The translations under genes and the position numbers were made by a program. A DNA stretch of 64,000 nt from Methylomonas paludis (GTDB taxonomy: Bacteria > Pseudomonadota > Gammaproteobacteria > Methylococcales > Methylomonadaceae), in assembly GCF_018734325.1 (NCBI RefSeq), contig NZ_CP073754.1, positions 744,001 to 808,000 of the forward strand. The letters run 5' to 3'. The notes beneath the pieces are model-generated. The model was given only the letters and a program-made list of their open reading frames with translations. It had not been told where the DNA came from and did no database searches. How positions within the stretch are numbered: position 1 is the first letter of the stretch; each line of letters opens with the position of its first letter. This document shows positions 1 through 8,753 of the stretch, piece after piece.

Positions 1-162
1 GCCTTTGGGTTTCAGAATGTTTTGCAGAGCATTGGCCTGGGCCTGCATTTTATCGCTGACCAGCATAATCACTTTAGCCGGGCGCAGTTCCTTATCCAGC
101 AAGGGCGTTAGATTAGGTATCGGTTGTTCAGAAATCAGGATTAACTGGGTAGTAATAGGCAT
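1..162 (-). CDS. Card1/Can2-like CARF nuclease, N-terminal 54 codons only
   Basis: The gene starts with ATG at 162 and runs off the left edge. The visible 54 residues form the start of a CARF Rossmann fold (hydrophobic strand with the motif LILISEQPIPN, then a second strand VIMLVSDK). This pattern is typical of the DUF1887 family, now known as Card1/Can2, in which a CARF domain senses cyclic tetra-adenylate and a C-terminal PD-(D/E)xK domain cuts DNA or RNA. The nuclease domain is outside the window, so the assignment rests on the N-terminus and on the position. It begins 5 bases after the stop of the CARF-HEPN gene, with AGAG just upstream, so it is the last visible gene of the csm operon. 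Other CARF families remain possible. Confidence 0.7.
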   Translation of the reverse strand, partial: MPITTQLILISEQPIPNLTPLLDKELRPAKVIMLVSDKMQAQANALQNILKPKG

Positions 163-167
163 CTCTG

Positions 168-1457
168 TTAACCGGTTACTAAGTTTAGGCCATCATTATT
201 TGGTAATTGTGGCGGCAATTGGGGGATACCGGCCTGCTTGGCTTCGGCCAGTAACACGGGTAAAAAGCACTGTTCTATCCAGGTATTGACAGATTCCCAA
301 GCCTGACGGTTGATGGGAGCAAAACCGTGCGCCAATATGGAACTATTTCGAGTTTGGAGGTGGTGAAGCAGATTTTCCTTTTGGGTATTAAAAAAGGCAG
401 TCGCCGGCCCATCAGTTTTTATCGCCACCAGTTGCCAGGCATTGTGAAGTGCGGCCTGCCATTGCCCCTCCCTATTTTGGGTTAAACTCAAACCGGCTGG
501 TATCTGCTCTGCCGGCACGTTTGCGGTTTCGATACCGGTCTGGCTAAGTAACAGCCATTGCGCAGTCCACTCCAGCAAACGGTAAATCCGGGCGATGGCA
601 TCGTCATAACGGCCTTGCGCGGCACGGCGCTGGGCATTAAGGTATAAGTCCAGCAATCGGGCTGCGGTTTGTTTTGTGGCGTTTAGATCGTTAAGCCGCG
701 TTGCGCAGCCAATATAGCGCCTTTGCTCATTATTTAAAGTACCGGCCTGTTTTTGCAATATATCCAAGGCCATTGGATGATTAAAATTATCCCATTCGGC
801 AAAAGCTCGGCTCAGTTCACGAAAACGGGTATATTGGCTACGTAACTTTGGGCTGGTTGGCGCAGTAATTTGCCGCAAGCCTTCATAGGCTTCGCTGTAG
901 GCGTAACGCGACCAGGCCTGCCGAAACGGTGCTATCTGTCGCTCAAACCGGATTTGGGAGCTGTTGGCCTGCGCACTGTATTGGGAACCGTCGTAAACTT
1001 TAATTAAATCGGCACGGCTGCCGGTGACCAGTTGCAGCTTGACTTCCGGCCATTCCAGTGCCGCCATTACCAGCCCGGCGCTCATGGATTTAGTGCCGCC
1101 TGTGTAGTCGGCGATGATATGGGCCCCTGGAAAACGCTGGGCCAAGGTTTGCAATTCGACGGTACAAGTTTGATAGATAGCGTCAAGATCGTCCGCTATG
1201 CTGATGCAAACTTGGTATTGATCTGTGTTTAATCCGGTTTGGGTGGGGATATTCGGTAAAGTGGGTTTGGCATCGGTAAATTGCGCCTTAATACAGTTAC
1301 CCACGCCGATAATTTGCACTTTCGAACCCGGCTGACCACTGGCCAGGTCTTTATCGGTGCAGATAAACACCACATGATCAGGCCGTACTTCGTTAATGGC
1401 GCTGACGATGGGCTGATGGCTGCCGCCAACAGTGCAAATGAGTATGGTAGGGGTCAT
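168..1457 (-). CDS. CRISPR-associated CARF-HEPN protein, TIGR02710 type (Csm6/Csx1-like)
   Basis: A 429-residue protein. Residues 1-150 look like a CARF domain (TILICTVGGSHQPIV at the start, then ADYTGGTKSMSAGL around residues 125-140). The C-terminal part is helical and contains R370-x6-H377 (RNSSILAH), the R-x4-6-H signature of HEPN ribonucleases. Proteins of this kind are non-specific RNases switched on by the cyclic oligoadenylate made by Cas10. I chose ATG at 1457 because the CARF strand begins there; the frame is open to 1550 but that would overlap csm5 and add an unrelated basic leader. The gene lies 34 bases after csm5. Family membership is firm; the exact ligand ring size cannot be read from the sequence. 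Confidence 0.85.
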   Translation of the reverse strand: MTPTILICTVGGSHQPIVSAINEVRPDHVVFICTDKDLASGQPGSKVQIIGVGNCIKAQFTDAKPTLPNIPTQTGLNTDQYQVCISIADDLDAIYQTCTVELQTLAQRFPGAHIIADYTGGTKSMSAGLVMAALEWPEVKLQLVTGSRADLIKVYDGSQYSAQANSSQIRFERQIAPFRQAWSRYAYSEAYEGLRQITAPTSPKLRSQYTRFRELSRAFAEWDNFNHPMALDILQKQAGTLNNEQRRYIGCATRLNDLNATKQTAARLLDLYLNAQRRAAQGRYDDAIARIYRLLEWTAQWLLLSQTGIETANVPAEQIPAGLSLTQNREGQWQAALHNAWQLVAIKTDGPATAFFNTQKENLLHHLQTRNSSILAHGFAPINRQAWESVNTWIEQCFLPVLLAEAKQAGIPQLPPQLPNNDGLNLVTG

Positions 1458-1491
1458 GGTATATGGTGTTTGTCCCAACTTCTTTTCAAAG

Positions 1492-3213
1492 TTACAAGTT
1501 TTTGAGTAATTCCTTGGCCTTGGCATTTTTTGCCGCCCCAATGTAGTCAAGAAGTAATTTAGCCACTACCAATAACTCGGCTTTAGCTTCATCTGGCCAA
1601 TCGCTGGCTTTTGTCACCAGTGCGCGTAAAGCCGTATAAAGCGGCCCACCGATTTGTTCGCGCACTTTGCTGTTTTGCTTTTGGCTTAACAGTTGTCTTA
1701 ATACTTCAATTTGCCTTTGTTCGTCGCTCATTATGGCAAGTCGCCGTTGCTCGGCCTGTGCTTCAATGCGTTTCTTTTCCGCATCTGCCTTTTCTTCTGC
1801 TATACGTTCCAATCGTTCTGATTCTTCCCGTTGGCGCTTATCTGCCGCCGTTACGCGTTTTTCAGCCAGATCCGATATGTGGGCGGCCAATTTTTCCGCC
1901 CACAGCCGCGCGTCAGCAGTATGCTGCTCGCACAATTCAGCTAATTCCGTCCAATCTGGAGCAGAGGCATCACCGGGTGAGATCTCTACCAGTACCCAGC
2001 CGAACGGCAATAAGCCGTTGCGTTGTTGAGGCTGGTCGGCGGCCAGCCATAAGGTTTTGGTTTGAGGCTGATATTCTGGTGTGCCTTTCATGATTTTGAT
2101 GTGGCGTACGCCGTTTAGGGTGATCGATTCTGCGCCGGAATGGCGGCCCACCCTTAATAAAAACACTTCGCCTTTCTGCATTTTAATAGCCATTGTCGAT
2201 AGTAGCGCCTGAATGCTGTTATCCCAAGCATCGTCTAAAAAACCGCGCTCGCGCAGTATTTTTATTTCGTTTTTCAAAATGGGTAAATAAAAACTGCTGC
2301 ATGTTTTGGCAATTTGCGAGATTGTGTAGCGTAAGTCAGCGCTGGGTTGCTTCTGGTTGTGTCCGGTGATATTGATCTGTTGCAGATTAAGCTGGCCGCA
2401 AAACGCCCGGTAACGCCATGCCGGTAGGCATTCGAGTAATTTAGAAAGATTTTGCTTCTCCGCATTACTGTATAGTTCAGTGCCGTTTTTATCCCTTTTA
2501 AGTTCTTTTTTACGATTAACGCTGAACTGCACTTGGGCGCTGGGTAAGTTATCCTGGCTGCACCAGGCCGCATCGCTGATTTGTACCAAACGTAGGGGAT
2601 CTTGTTCAAATTTGCTAAATAATTTCTGGTTAAGCTGGGGGAAAAGCTTATTTTGTTCTTTTTCGTATTTTTTACGTTCGAATTTTTCCAATTTATCAAT
2701 TTTAAACCAATTAGTTGCGTTATCTGACAACGGCTGGTTTTGATTTGCAGCGTTTAATAAAGCAGTTCTTAAGGCGCCTTTGATGGCGGAGCCGAATAAC
2801 ACTGGTCGACTGGTCACGGGGTTGTAAGCGGTGCGGCCTATCTCCAGTTTATTGATAATTTGAACGCCGTTGCCTTGTTTATTCGCCGTTTGGCCGACTC
2901 GGGCTGCATAGAGTTTGGTCACCCCATCCAATACCGGTAAGGTATTTTTGGCCCAGGGTTTTAGGGCTTCACGCTGCCGGTAAAAAAATGCCTGCACAGC
3001 TTTGAGTATATCGTCGGATTTGCCGCTGACGATTTTTTCTAATTCCTGTCGGGCGGTTGCGTCTAAAGCCGCCAGAGCGCCGCCACTGTCAAACTCGTAT
3101 AGACATTGGTCGTCTATCACATAATTAGTCGGCTCATAACTATCGCCAGTGCCGATGTGAATCGGGGACAGCGGCGTGTAGTGGAGTGTGTAATTCTGCA
3201 AAAAATAGGTCAT
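1492..3213 (-). CDS. csm5: type III-A CRISPR RAMP protein Csm5
   Basis: A 573-residue RAMP-fold protein. The start (LSPIHIGTGDSYEPTNYVID) is the hallmark of Csm5, which caps the crRNA 3' end of the Csm complex. RPVLFGSAIKGALRTALL (about residues 137-155) is the conserved S-x-IKGA-x-R loop that contacts crRNA. The protein is longer than many Csm5 proteins: residues about 450-513 are a strongly charged Glu/Lys/Arg-rich coiled coil, followed by a 60-residue helical tail. That extension is not part of the core fold. The start overlaps the csm4 stop by 4 bases (ATGA), so translation is probably coupled. Confidence 0.9.
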   Translation of the reverse strand: MTYFLQNYTLHYTPLSPIHIGTGDSYEPTNYVIDDQCLYEFDSGGALAALDATARQELEKIVSGKSDDILKAVQAFFYRQREALKPWAKNTLPVLDGVTKLYAARVGQTANKQGNGVQIINKLEIGRTAYNPVTSRPVLFGSAIKGALRTALLNAANQNQPLSDNATNWFKIDKLEKFERKKYEKEQNKLFPQLNQKLFSKFEQDPLRLVQISDAAWCSQDNLPSAQVQFSVNRKKELKRDKNGTELYSNAEKQNLSKLLECLPAWRYRAFCGQLNLQQINITGHNQKQPSADLRYTISQIAKTCSSFYLPILKNEIKILRERGFLDDAWDNSIQALLSTMAIKMQKGEVFLLRVGRHSGAESITLNGVRHIKIMKGTPEYQPQTKTLWLAADQPQQRNGLLPFGWVLVEISPGDASAPDWTELAELCEQHTADARLWAEKLAAHISDLAEKRVTAADKRQREESERLERIAEEKADAEKKRIEAQAEQRRLAIMSDEQRQIEVLRQLLSQKQNSKVREQIGGPLYTALRALVTKASDWPDEAKAELLVVAKLLLDYIGAAKNAKAKELLKNL

Positions 3214-4196
3214 AAACTTTCCTTGGGATTCAGTTTAATCCCCATAACCGGGGCATAGCCCTGATGCACCGTGGTCGGCAGGGTTTTGGATAATTGAGCA
3301 TTGCCGCCTATGCCTTGACCGATAAAACCGGATTGTGGTGGGGCCACGCCGAACACGGCAGCGGTATTAGCCAGTAAGATCGGGTTTTTGAAAGGTTTGC
3401 CGTCCTGTTGAGCGGCCATGTCGCCATGTCGGCCAAAACGGGTAAAAATTTGATAATAGCTATGCTTGTCGTCAAAGTCTAAACCTTGTGGTGCGCAGGG
3501 GCTTAGCGTTAAGCTGGCGTTGGCATCTGGCTGTGCGGGTAACTGGATTGTTTGAAAATCATCAATTTTAAATTTCCCCATACCGATGCTGGCATCTTTG
3601 CCATACCCAAAGCTGCCGATGTCTGTTAGGCATTGCCGGCAATCTGCTACGTTTACGCGCGTGGTATCCAGCAATAGGTAGATTGTCCAGCGTAAGCCGG
3701 GAATAAACCATTCTTGCTCTACACTGTAAGGGGCAAAACCTGTTGGGCCGGTGGTGTTGGTCTGGCGGTTGATGGTGTTATGCGCTTGTGGATGAAATTC
3801 GCTAAGGCTGTTGAAATGGATAAGTGAATTTTGCTGTTCTGTTAAGGTGTTAATAATGCTTTTGGGGTTTACTGCGTGTTGCAGCCATTCCTGTACAGGT
3901 TTTTGAAAATCATTTTCAGGTAGAAAAGTGCGTTTTTTCAGGCTTTTGTGATCTTCGCCCTCCGGTAAAATGAAATAATTGCTGGGTAATTTGGGCAAGG
4001 GTAAATAGTTTTCCGGAAAGGCGTCGGACACCACGGCAAACGGTTGATTATTTACATAGCCATCTAGGGCCTGATGCAATTGATTTTCACCAAACCGATT
4101 GCGGATGGCCCAGCATAATTGACCAAACAGGGTATCTCCCTTGAGTAGGGTGGCAAAAGCAGATTGCAAGCTGATGATTATTTGGTACGTTTCCAT
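3210..4196 (-). CDS. csm4: type III-A CRISPR RAMP protein Csm4
   Basis: A 328-residue protein. The N-terminus shows a RAMP strand followed by LLKGDTLFGQLCWAIRNRFG, the typical Csm4/Cmr3-class pattern. Csm4 binds the crRNA 5' tag and joins the Csm3 backbone to Cas10. The C-terminal half contains a glycine-rich stretch (DIGSFGYGKDASIGMGKF), another RAMP hallmark. ATG at 4196 directly abuts the TAA of the PIN-domain gene (4197-4199), which ties csm4 translation to the toxin-antitoxin pair upstream. No frameshift or missing core motif is visible. Confidence 0.9.
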   Translation of the reverse strand: METYQIIISLQSAFATLLKGDTLFGQLCWAIRNRFGENQLHQALDGYVNNQPFAVVSDAFPENYLPLPKLPSNYFILPEGEDHKSLKKRTFLPENDFQKPVQEWLQHAVNPKSIINTLTEQQNSLIHFNSLSEFHPQAHNTINRQTNTTGPTGFAPYSVEQEWFIPGLRWTIYLLLDTTRVNVADCRQCLTDIGSFGYGKDASIGMGKFKIDDFQTIQLPAQPDANASLTLSPCAPQGLDFDDKHSYYQIFTRFGRHGDMAAQQDGKPFKNPILLANTAAVFGVAPPQSGFIGQGIGGNAQLSKTLPTTVHQGYAPVMGIKLNPKESL

Positions 4197-4598
4197 TTAT
4201 AACTCCCAATCATCCAATTGTAAGCCATTAATCCGCGAAAATTCATTGGTGTTGTGTGTAACTAAAGTCAGATTATTGGCTAACGCTATTGCCGCAATTT
4301 GCAGGTCATAAGGCCCTATGGGTTTGCCCTGTCGATACAGATCAGCACGAATTTGTCCAAATATCAGCGCAGCTGTATCGTCAAACGGCAAGGAATGAAA
4401 CGCAGATAAAAAAATCTGTTGTTTCTCCAGGGTTTGTTGCGGGCGTTGGCTTTTCATAGCGCCATAAAACAATTCGGACTTCACCACCGAGCAAACCGCA
4501 ATATCATGTGGGTGGCGGCTGAGTAACTGTTTGCCGACTTTAGAGTCCGGTTGATTAAGATAAACCACGCAGACATTGGTATCCAGTAAAAAACTCAT
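4197..4598 (-). CDS. VapC-like PIN-domain toxin inside the csm operon
   Basis: A 133-residue PIN-domain protein with the usual acidic set: D7 in LLDTN, E43 in VKSELFYG, and the aspartate in PYDLQIAAIAL, followed by VTHNTNEFSRI near the end. This is the pattern of VapC RNase toxins, which cut tRNA or rRNA when not held by their antitoxin. It starts 4 bases inside the end of the preceding small gene (ATGA overlap) and its stop abuts csm4. The reading frame and acidic residues are intact, so it should be active. Its location between csm3 and csm4 is unusual. Confidence 0.85.
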   Translation of the reverse strand: MSFLLDTNVCVVYLNQPDSKVGKQLLSRHPHDIAVCSVVKSELFYGAMKSQRPQQTLEKQQIFLSAFHSLPFDDTAALIFGQIRADLYRQGKPIGPYDLQIAAIALANNLTLVTHNTNEFSRINGLQLDDWEL

Positions 4599-4840
4599 TC
4601 CAACTCCAGGCGGTTTTCATAATCGCCTTGCGGTGCACGCTCAATAGGGTCGCCAGCCAGACAGCCGGCGGTTGCTGCAAAAAATCCCAGCGGCCAGCCA
4701 TTGGCGTCAGTTTCAGGTCGTGGTTGGCTTTCGGTTTTATCTAGCGGCCAGAGAATCACTTCCACAGTTTTATGTTGCAGCTCTATAGGTATTTCTATCG
4801 TGCTGGGGGCATCGTAATAAATTTGGCGTATGGGTTGCAT
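4595..4840 (-). CDS. VapB-like antitoxin paired with the PIN toxin
   Basis: An 81-residue acidic protein. The N-terminal 35 residues (MQPIRQIYYDAPSTIEIPIE, then a VEVILWPL strand) resemble the swapped-hairpin DNA-binding half of VapB/AbrB-type antitoxins. The middle motif NGWPLGFFAATAG and the C-terminal ENRLELE are typical of small antitoxins found with VapC toxins. It overlaps the csm3 stop by one base (TGATG) and the toxin start by four, so the three genes are translated as a chain. Assignment rests on the pairing with a PIN toxin plus this motif pattern. Confidence 0.75.
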   Translation of the reverse strand: MQPIRQIYYDAPSTIEIPIELQHKTVEVILWPLDKTESQPRPETDANGWPLGFFAATAGCLAGDPIERAPQGDYENRLELE

Positions 4841-5562
4841 CAGGCGGCCTCATGCAGTTTCAAGTTGGTAAGTCTGGTTTGGATGTCTTCATCATCCAGC
4901 TTCAGTTCTCGGAAAATAATTTTGCCGTAGCCGCGTGAGCCAGAGCCGCCTAATCCGGTGAGTTCCAGCAGCTTTAATCCGGTCAAAATGCTGTCCAGCA
5001 GATTTTCGTTGTCATGCACCCGTAGGGTCAAATTAAAATCAAATTTGGCGGTTGCAGGAACCCGTTCGGTATTGCGCGGATTTTCTGCAGTGCCTTTAAT
5101 GCGATCTATGGTATTTTCCATTTTGGTTTCAGTCAGCGGCAAAGTTTTGTCGTTAGTCATCATTTGTACCCATTTCGGATCAAGACTACAATCCCAAAAC
5201 GCTAAACGACTTGGACCAATTTCTTTCAACAATTGGCTATTAATGTTGTTATCTGGCGCACCACCAAATAGTTTTAGCAAGTCTTTGGCCTTTATCTGGA
5301 TCCTGCTGTCCAGTCCATCAATATGTTTAAAACTTAAGGGCTGACCTTCTGTTTGCCCGACTACACCTAACTGCCATTCCAGCAAGCTACGCATTTTGCC
5401 TTTTATACTGGAACCTGGAATATAAGGTTGTTGAGTAATTGGATTCTTGATCACCGGGTTATCGGTACCGCCGATATGAATTTCAGTATTGCCACTACCG
5501 ATATGTAAACCGCTAAGGATTTCAATTTTACCGGTTATCTTTTGAATATTAGTAAGTTGCAT
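4840..5562 (-). CDS. csm3: type III-A CRISPR backbone RNase Csm3
   Basis: A 240-residue RAMP protein of normal Csm3 length. Csm3 forms the repeated backbone of the Csm complex and cuts bound target RNA every six bases. The catalytic aspartate lies in IGGTDNPVIKNP as D34 and is present, followed by IPGSSIKGKMRSLLE, the crRNA-binding loop. GLGGSGSRGYGKI near residues 205-217 is the conserved glycine-rich loop. A good Shine-Dalgarno (AGGAGA) precedes the ATG, 10 bases after csm2. Target RNA cleavage should therefore be intact. Confidence 0.93.
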   Translation of the reverse strand: MQLTNIQKITGKIEILSGLHIGSGNTEIHIGGTDNPVIKNPITQQPYIPGSSIKGKMRSLLEWQLGVVGQTEGQPLSFKHIDGLDSRIQIKAKDLLKLFGGAPDNNINSQLLKEIGPSRLAFWDCSLDPKWVQMMTNDKTLPLTETKMENTIDRIKGTAENPRNTERVPATAKFDFNLTLRVHDNENLLDSILTGLKLLELTGLGGSGSRGYGKIIFRELKLDDEDIQTRLTNLKLHEAA

Positions 5563-5572
5563 CAGGGTTCTC

Positions 5573-6019
5573 CTAGTCTTTTGGTCTTTTTTCTTTGTAA
5601 AAGCCCATAAAGGCTTCCATAAACAATTTGAAAATCTGTAAGGTTTTTACGCTATCAACTTGATCAAGACTATCATGTAATAATTTGACAAAATTATCGT
5701 CTATCAGGGTTCTGCCTTTTGCATAAGCTGCTTTTGCGTTAATCATACGAATGAAAGGTAAATATTCATCGAACCTATCTGGTTGCAAACTTGCTTTGTT
5801 TTCCCACATCACAATTTCATTGTAAAAACGGCGTAATTGAGTAGGCTTATTCGATTTCCTGTTATCAGCGATGGTTTCAGCCACTTTTTGAGCCACGCTA
5901 TCGAATAAGTCAGCATGGATGTCTTTAAACCTAATTTTTGATGTATCAAGCGGCTCAGGCTTCTCATCATGTCCGCCCCGATAAGCATTACCATATCGTT
6001 GTTGTGGTACTGTCGCCAT
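5573..6019 (-). CDS. csm2: type III-A CRISPR small subunit Csm2
   Basis: A 148-residue, mostly helical protein. The pattern TQLRRFYNEIVMWENK, then FIRMINAKAAYAKGR and a C-terminal helix FKLFMEAFMGFY, is the typical Csm2 five-helix bundle that lines the target RNA in the Csm complex. The first 25 residues are low-complexity and probably disordered. AGGAGA sits at a proper distance before the ATG. It lies 49 bases after cas10 and 10 bases before csm3, inside the same operon. Confidence 0.92.
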   Translation of the reverse strand: MATVPQQRYGNAYRGGHDEKPEPLDTSKIRFKDIHADLFDSVAQKVAETIADNRKSNKPTQLRRFYNEIVMWENKASLQPDRFDEYLPFIRMINAKAAYAKGRTLIDDNFVKLLHDSLDQVDSVKTLQIFKLFMEAFMGFYKEKRPKD

Positions 6020-6068
6020 AAAAGATTCTCCTAAATCATTAAACTAAAAATATGCGTTTATAGGTTGC

Positions 6069-8753
6069 TTAATCTCTTTTTTGATAAAGATAGCAAAACA
6101 AACTTACTCGGTAATTACCACCATGTTTTTTAATCCCGGCATTGGCAATTTCTTTTGCTAATTCAGCCTGATAAGATTTTCGTTGTTTTTCGGTAAGCTG
6201 TTTTTTTTTCTCTAGCATCCTAGCTGTGCGATATGCAAAATAACTATACCATATTGCCTTTTCAGGCTTTTCATCAACTTTTTCCGCCATTTCGATCAGG
6301 TTAAGCATGCCATAAACGTATCCGGTACTTAAATTAATTTCTTTATTTAATTCCTGTAATTTTGGTAGTAACAGAGTTAATTGCTCTATAAATTTATCCC
6401 ACGACATTTGCTGCTTAAAACAGGTAACCGCATTTTTAGGCAGAGTTTCCTTATTCTCTGGATTATGCGCTTTGGCCTGTTCCAGCGCAGTTTCTGCCAA
6501 TTCAGCTAATTGCTTAATTGGCAAGCCGGGCTTGGTAGTGCTGATGCCTGCAGAGAAGTGTACTTCAGAATTTTCCGCCACAAAGTGTTGAAAAGCTTGT
6601 CGCATTTTCTCGGCCAGTTTAATTTGTGAAAACCAGGGGCCGATTAAAAAGAAATCGTCGCCACCGGCAAACACGGTGTATGTGTCTTGATATTCGGTTT
6701 TACATAACCAGGGCAGATAGACGGTGAAAAAATTATTGATTTGTCGGGATAATGCCGCTGTTTTACTGAAACTAACATCATTGCCAAGTCCGGTTTGAAA
6801 GATGAGGCCTAAGTTATCGACATCGCCTTTTAATGTGGAAAGGGCGCTGATACCTTGCCATTGGTCTTTTTCCAGCCGTGTACGGTCACTGCAAGCCAAA
6901 TGATTTAGGGTTTTGGTTGCGTCAATTTCCAATGGTTCTTCAATATTGACATATTTACCCCAAGCTTCTTCCGTAAGATCCTTTTGGTCGGCGATAGGCA
7001 CATAAGCGTTGATGTTACGCCGTGCGTAGCCGTTCCATAAGGGCTGTTCACCTGATTCCGGCAAGCTAAAGTCCCAGGCTCTGAGCAGATTGCCGCTTTT
7101 AGCTTCCGCACCGAATTTGCCTTTTTCATCTTCATCGCCGGTAAAACTGATGCAATAACCAAACATTGGTATGTTTAATTCGCTGTTCAGATTCAGGGTG
7201 TTGCGGGTAATCAGGATGCGTTTATGGCGGGTTAACCATTCGCCTATTTTCAGCTGATCATGGGCAAGCTTACTGATAAATATTTCTTCAACTGCCAATT
7301 GCGCCGGCGAGCGGCCATCAATTTTACAGACGCCTTTGGTGTTGTCGAAACTGTCCAGAAATGTATTGAATACCAGCGGCGCTTCAGCGCATAGATTAAA
7401 GCGCTGATATTTAATAAGCTCCATTTCTGCTATCAGTTTATTAATTAGTTTTCGATATGGGCTAAGCTTTTCAGTTGATTCGCTGTTGTTTTTGCGGCGG
7501 AAATCATTACAGGCGGCTTCAGTCCAGGCCAAGCCGACGCCGGCCTGGCCCCAGCTGTGTTTTAAAAACCAGTCATCCAGCTCCTTGCGGATTTGTCCTA
7601 AAATTGTTTTGGCGCTCTCCGTATTGGGGGCGACAATGGTAAATTTACCGGCGGCGTTGATTACCTGACTGGTAGCCGGTAAATCCAGCGCATCCAGCAC
7701 TTTTAAGGCTGCGCATTCACAAAGCAGTGATACATAAAACGAACGTCCACGTAATAATTTGGCTGCGCGTTTATTGGTTTCGCCGCCGCTGGCAAAAATA
7801 AAGTCTTGGATGCCGAAAAAGTCGCCCTGTATCAGTAAAAATTTGGCTTCTGTCCAACTTTGTTGCTGATCTTTTAATGCGTGGGCAGTTGCTTCACCAG
7901 TTTCGCCGCGTTCGTGATGATAGCGCCATAAAGCGGTTGCCAGTGCGGCTGTCACACGAGAATGATCGTACAAAGAAACATCCGGGCGCACGTTAAATGC
8001 CGTTGCTGAAGGGATGGCTTGGGTAAATACGCCCCATAAGGTTTCAAAGTGATCCAGCCATAACGACCAGTTGTTTCGATGCGAAGCGGGTATCTGTTTT
8101 ATCGCATCTGTAAAACTTTGCCATAAGTTTAAATATTCCTGCTGGGCTTGCTGCTTGTCGTTGCCTTCACAATCAGCTGCTTTAGCCGGAAAAATATGCA
8201 GCGGGGCAAGTGCTTTCAGTGGATAGCGGTATATAAACGATTGCGCGTTATTCCCGGTTTTGTGGATTTGTTCAAACAGGCTGAGTTGTCTGGCTGTGTA
8301 ATGATTCTTGCCGGTTTCTGTGCCTTCTTCGGCTTGGTTGTATTGTTCAAACTCTTCCCGATCAAAACCGGATGCCACCCGGTCGGCTGTGGCTATTATC
8401 CATTGCAGAAAAGTTTGCGGCTTATGGTGCATGGCGGCGGCGTTGATAAACGAATCGTCTGCTTCTTTGGTCTTCCATGAACCGAACGGCGCAAAATCTA
8501 TGCCGGTTAAGTCAGGCATATACGCTTCTATCACATCCATTGCCAAACCGGTATAGGCGGCATGGACATGGGTAAAGCGGACATATTTGTCGTCTGTAAA
8601 TTTTTTTTGCGTGGGACAATAAAGATGCTTATTACTTTCGATAGTATCTACGTCATTAGAAATTTTGCCGCGTTCAGCAAATTTCCCCAAGTCATGTAAA
8701 AACGCAGCTAGGGCGATACGGCTGGATTGTTCCAGCAATGGGGTAATACTCAT
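6069..8753 (-). CDS. cas10: type III-A CRISPR large subunit Cas10/Csm1
   Basis: An 894-residue protein with both catalytic centres. The N-terminal HD nuclease motif is FLHDLGKF (H20-D21), with more HD-domain histidines in FTHVHAAY and MHHKPQ. The palm-domain cyclase motif is FAGGDDFFLIG, with GGDD at residues 697-700. Cas10 cuts single-stranded DNA through HD and makes cyclic oligoadenylates through GGDD when target RNA is bound. The CARF genes around it fit this. The start overlaps the ring-nuclease gene by 4 bases, and AAGGAGA lies just upstream. No inactivating change is visible. Confidence 0.96.
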   Translation of the reverse strand: MSITPLLEQSSRIALAAFLHDLGKFAERGKISNDVDTIESNKHLYCPTQKKFTDDKYVRFTHVHAAYTGLAMDVIEAYMPDLTGIDFAPFGSWKTKEADDSFINAAAMHHKPQTFLQWIIATADRVASGFDREEFEQYNQAEEGTETGKNHYTARQLSLFEQIHKTGNNAQSFIYRYPLKALAPLHIFPAKAADCEGNDKQQAQQEYLNLWQSFTDAIKQIPASHRNNWSLWLDHFETLWGVFTQAIPSATAFNVRPDVSLYDHSRVTAALATALWRYHHERGETGEATAHALKDQQQSWTEAKFLLIQGDFFGIQDFIFASGGETNKRAAKLLRGRSFYVSLLCECAALKVLDALDLPATSQVINAAGKFTIVAPNTESAKTILGQIRKELDDWFLKHSWGQAGVGLAWTEAACNDFRRKNNSESTEKLSPYRKLINKLIAEMELIKYQRFNLCAEAPLVFNTFLDSFDNTKGVCKIDGRSPAQLAVEEIFISKLAHDQLKIGEWLTRHKRILITRNTLNLNSELNIPMFGYCISFTGDEDEKGKFGAEAKSGNLLRAWDFSLPESGEQPLWNGYARRNINAYVPIADQKDLTEEAWGKYVNIEEPLEIDATKTLNHLACSDRTRLEKDQWQGISALSTLKGDVDNLGLIFQTGLGNDVSFSKTAALSRQINNFFTVYLPWLCKTEYQDTYTVFAGGDDFFLIGPWFSQIKLAEKMRQAFQHFVAENSEVHFSAGISTTKPGLPIKQLAELAETALEQAKAHNPENKETLPKNAVTCFKQQMSWDKFIEQLTLLLPKLQELNKEINLSTGYVYGMLNLIEMAEKVDEKPEKAIWYSYFAYRTARMLEKKKQLTEKQRKSYQAELAKEIANAGIKKHGGNYRVSLFCYLYQKRD

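Noticed and set aside
5-289. Rightward open frame at the left edge
   Set aside because: It lies antisense to the Card1-like start and the CARF-HEPN end, both of which have clear family patterns.
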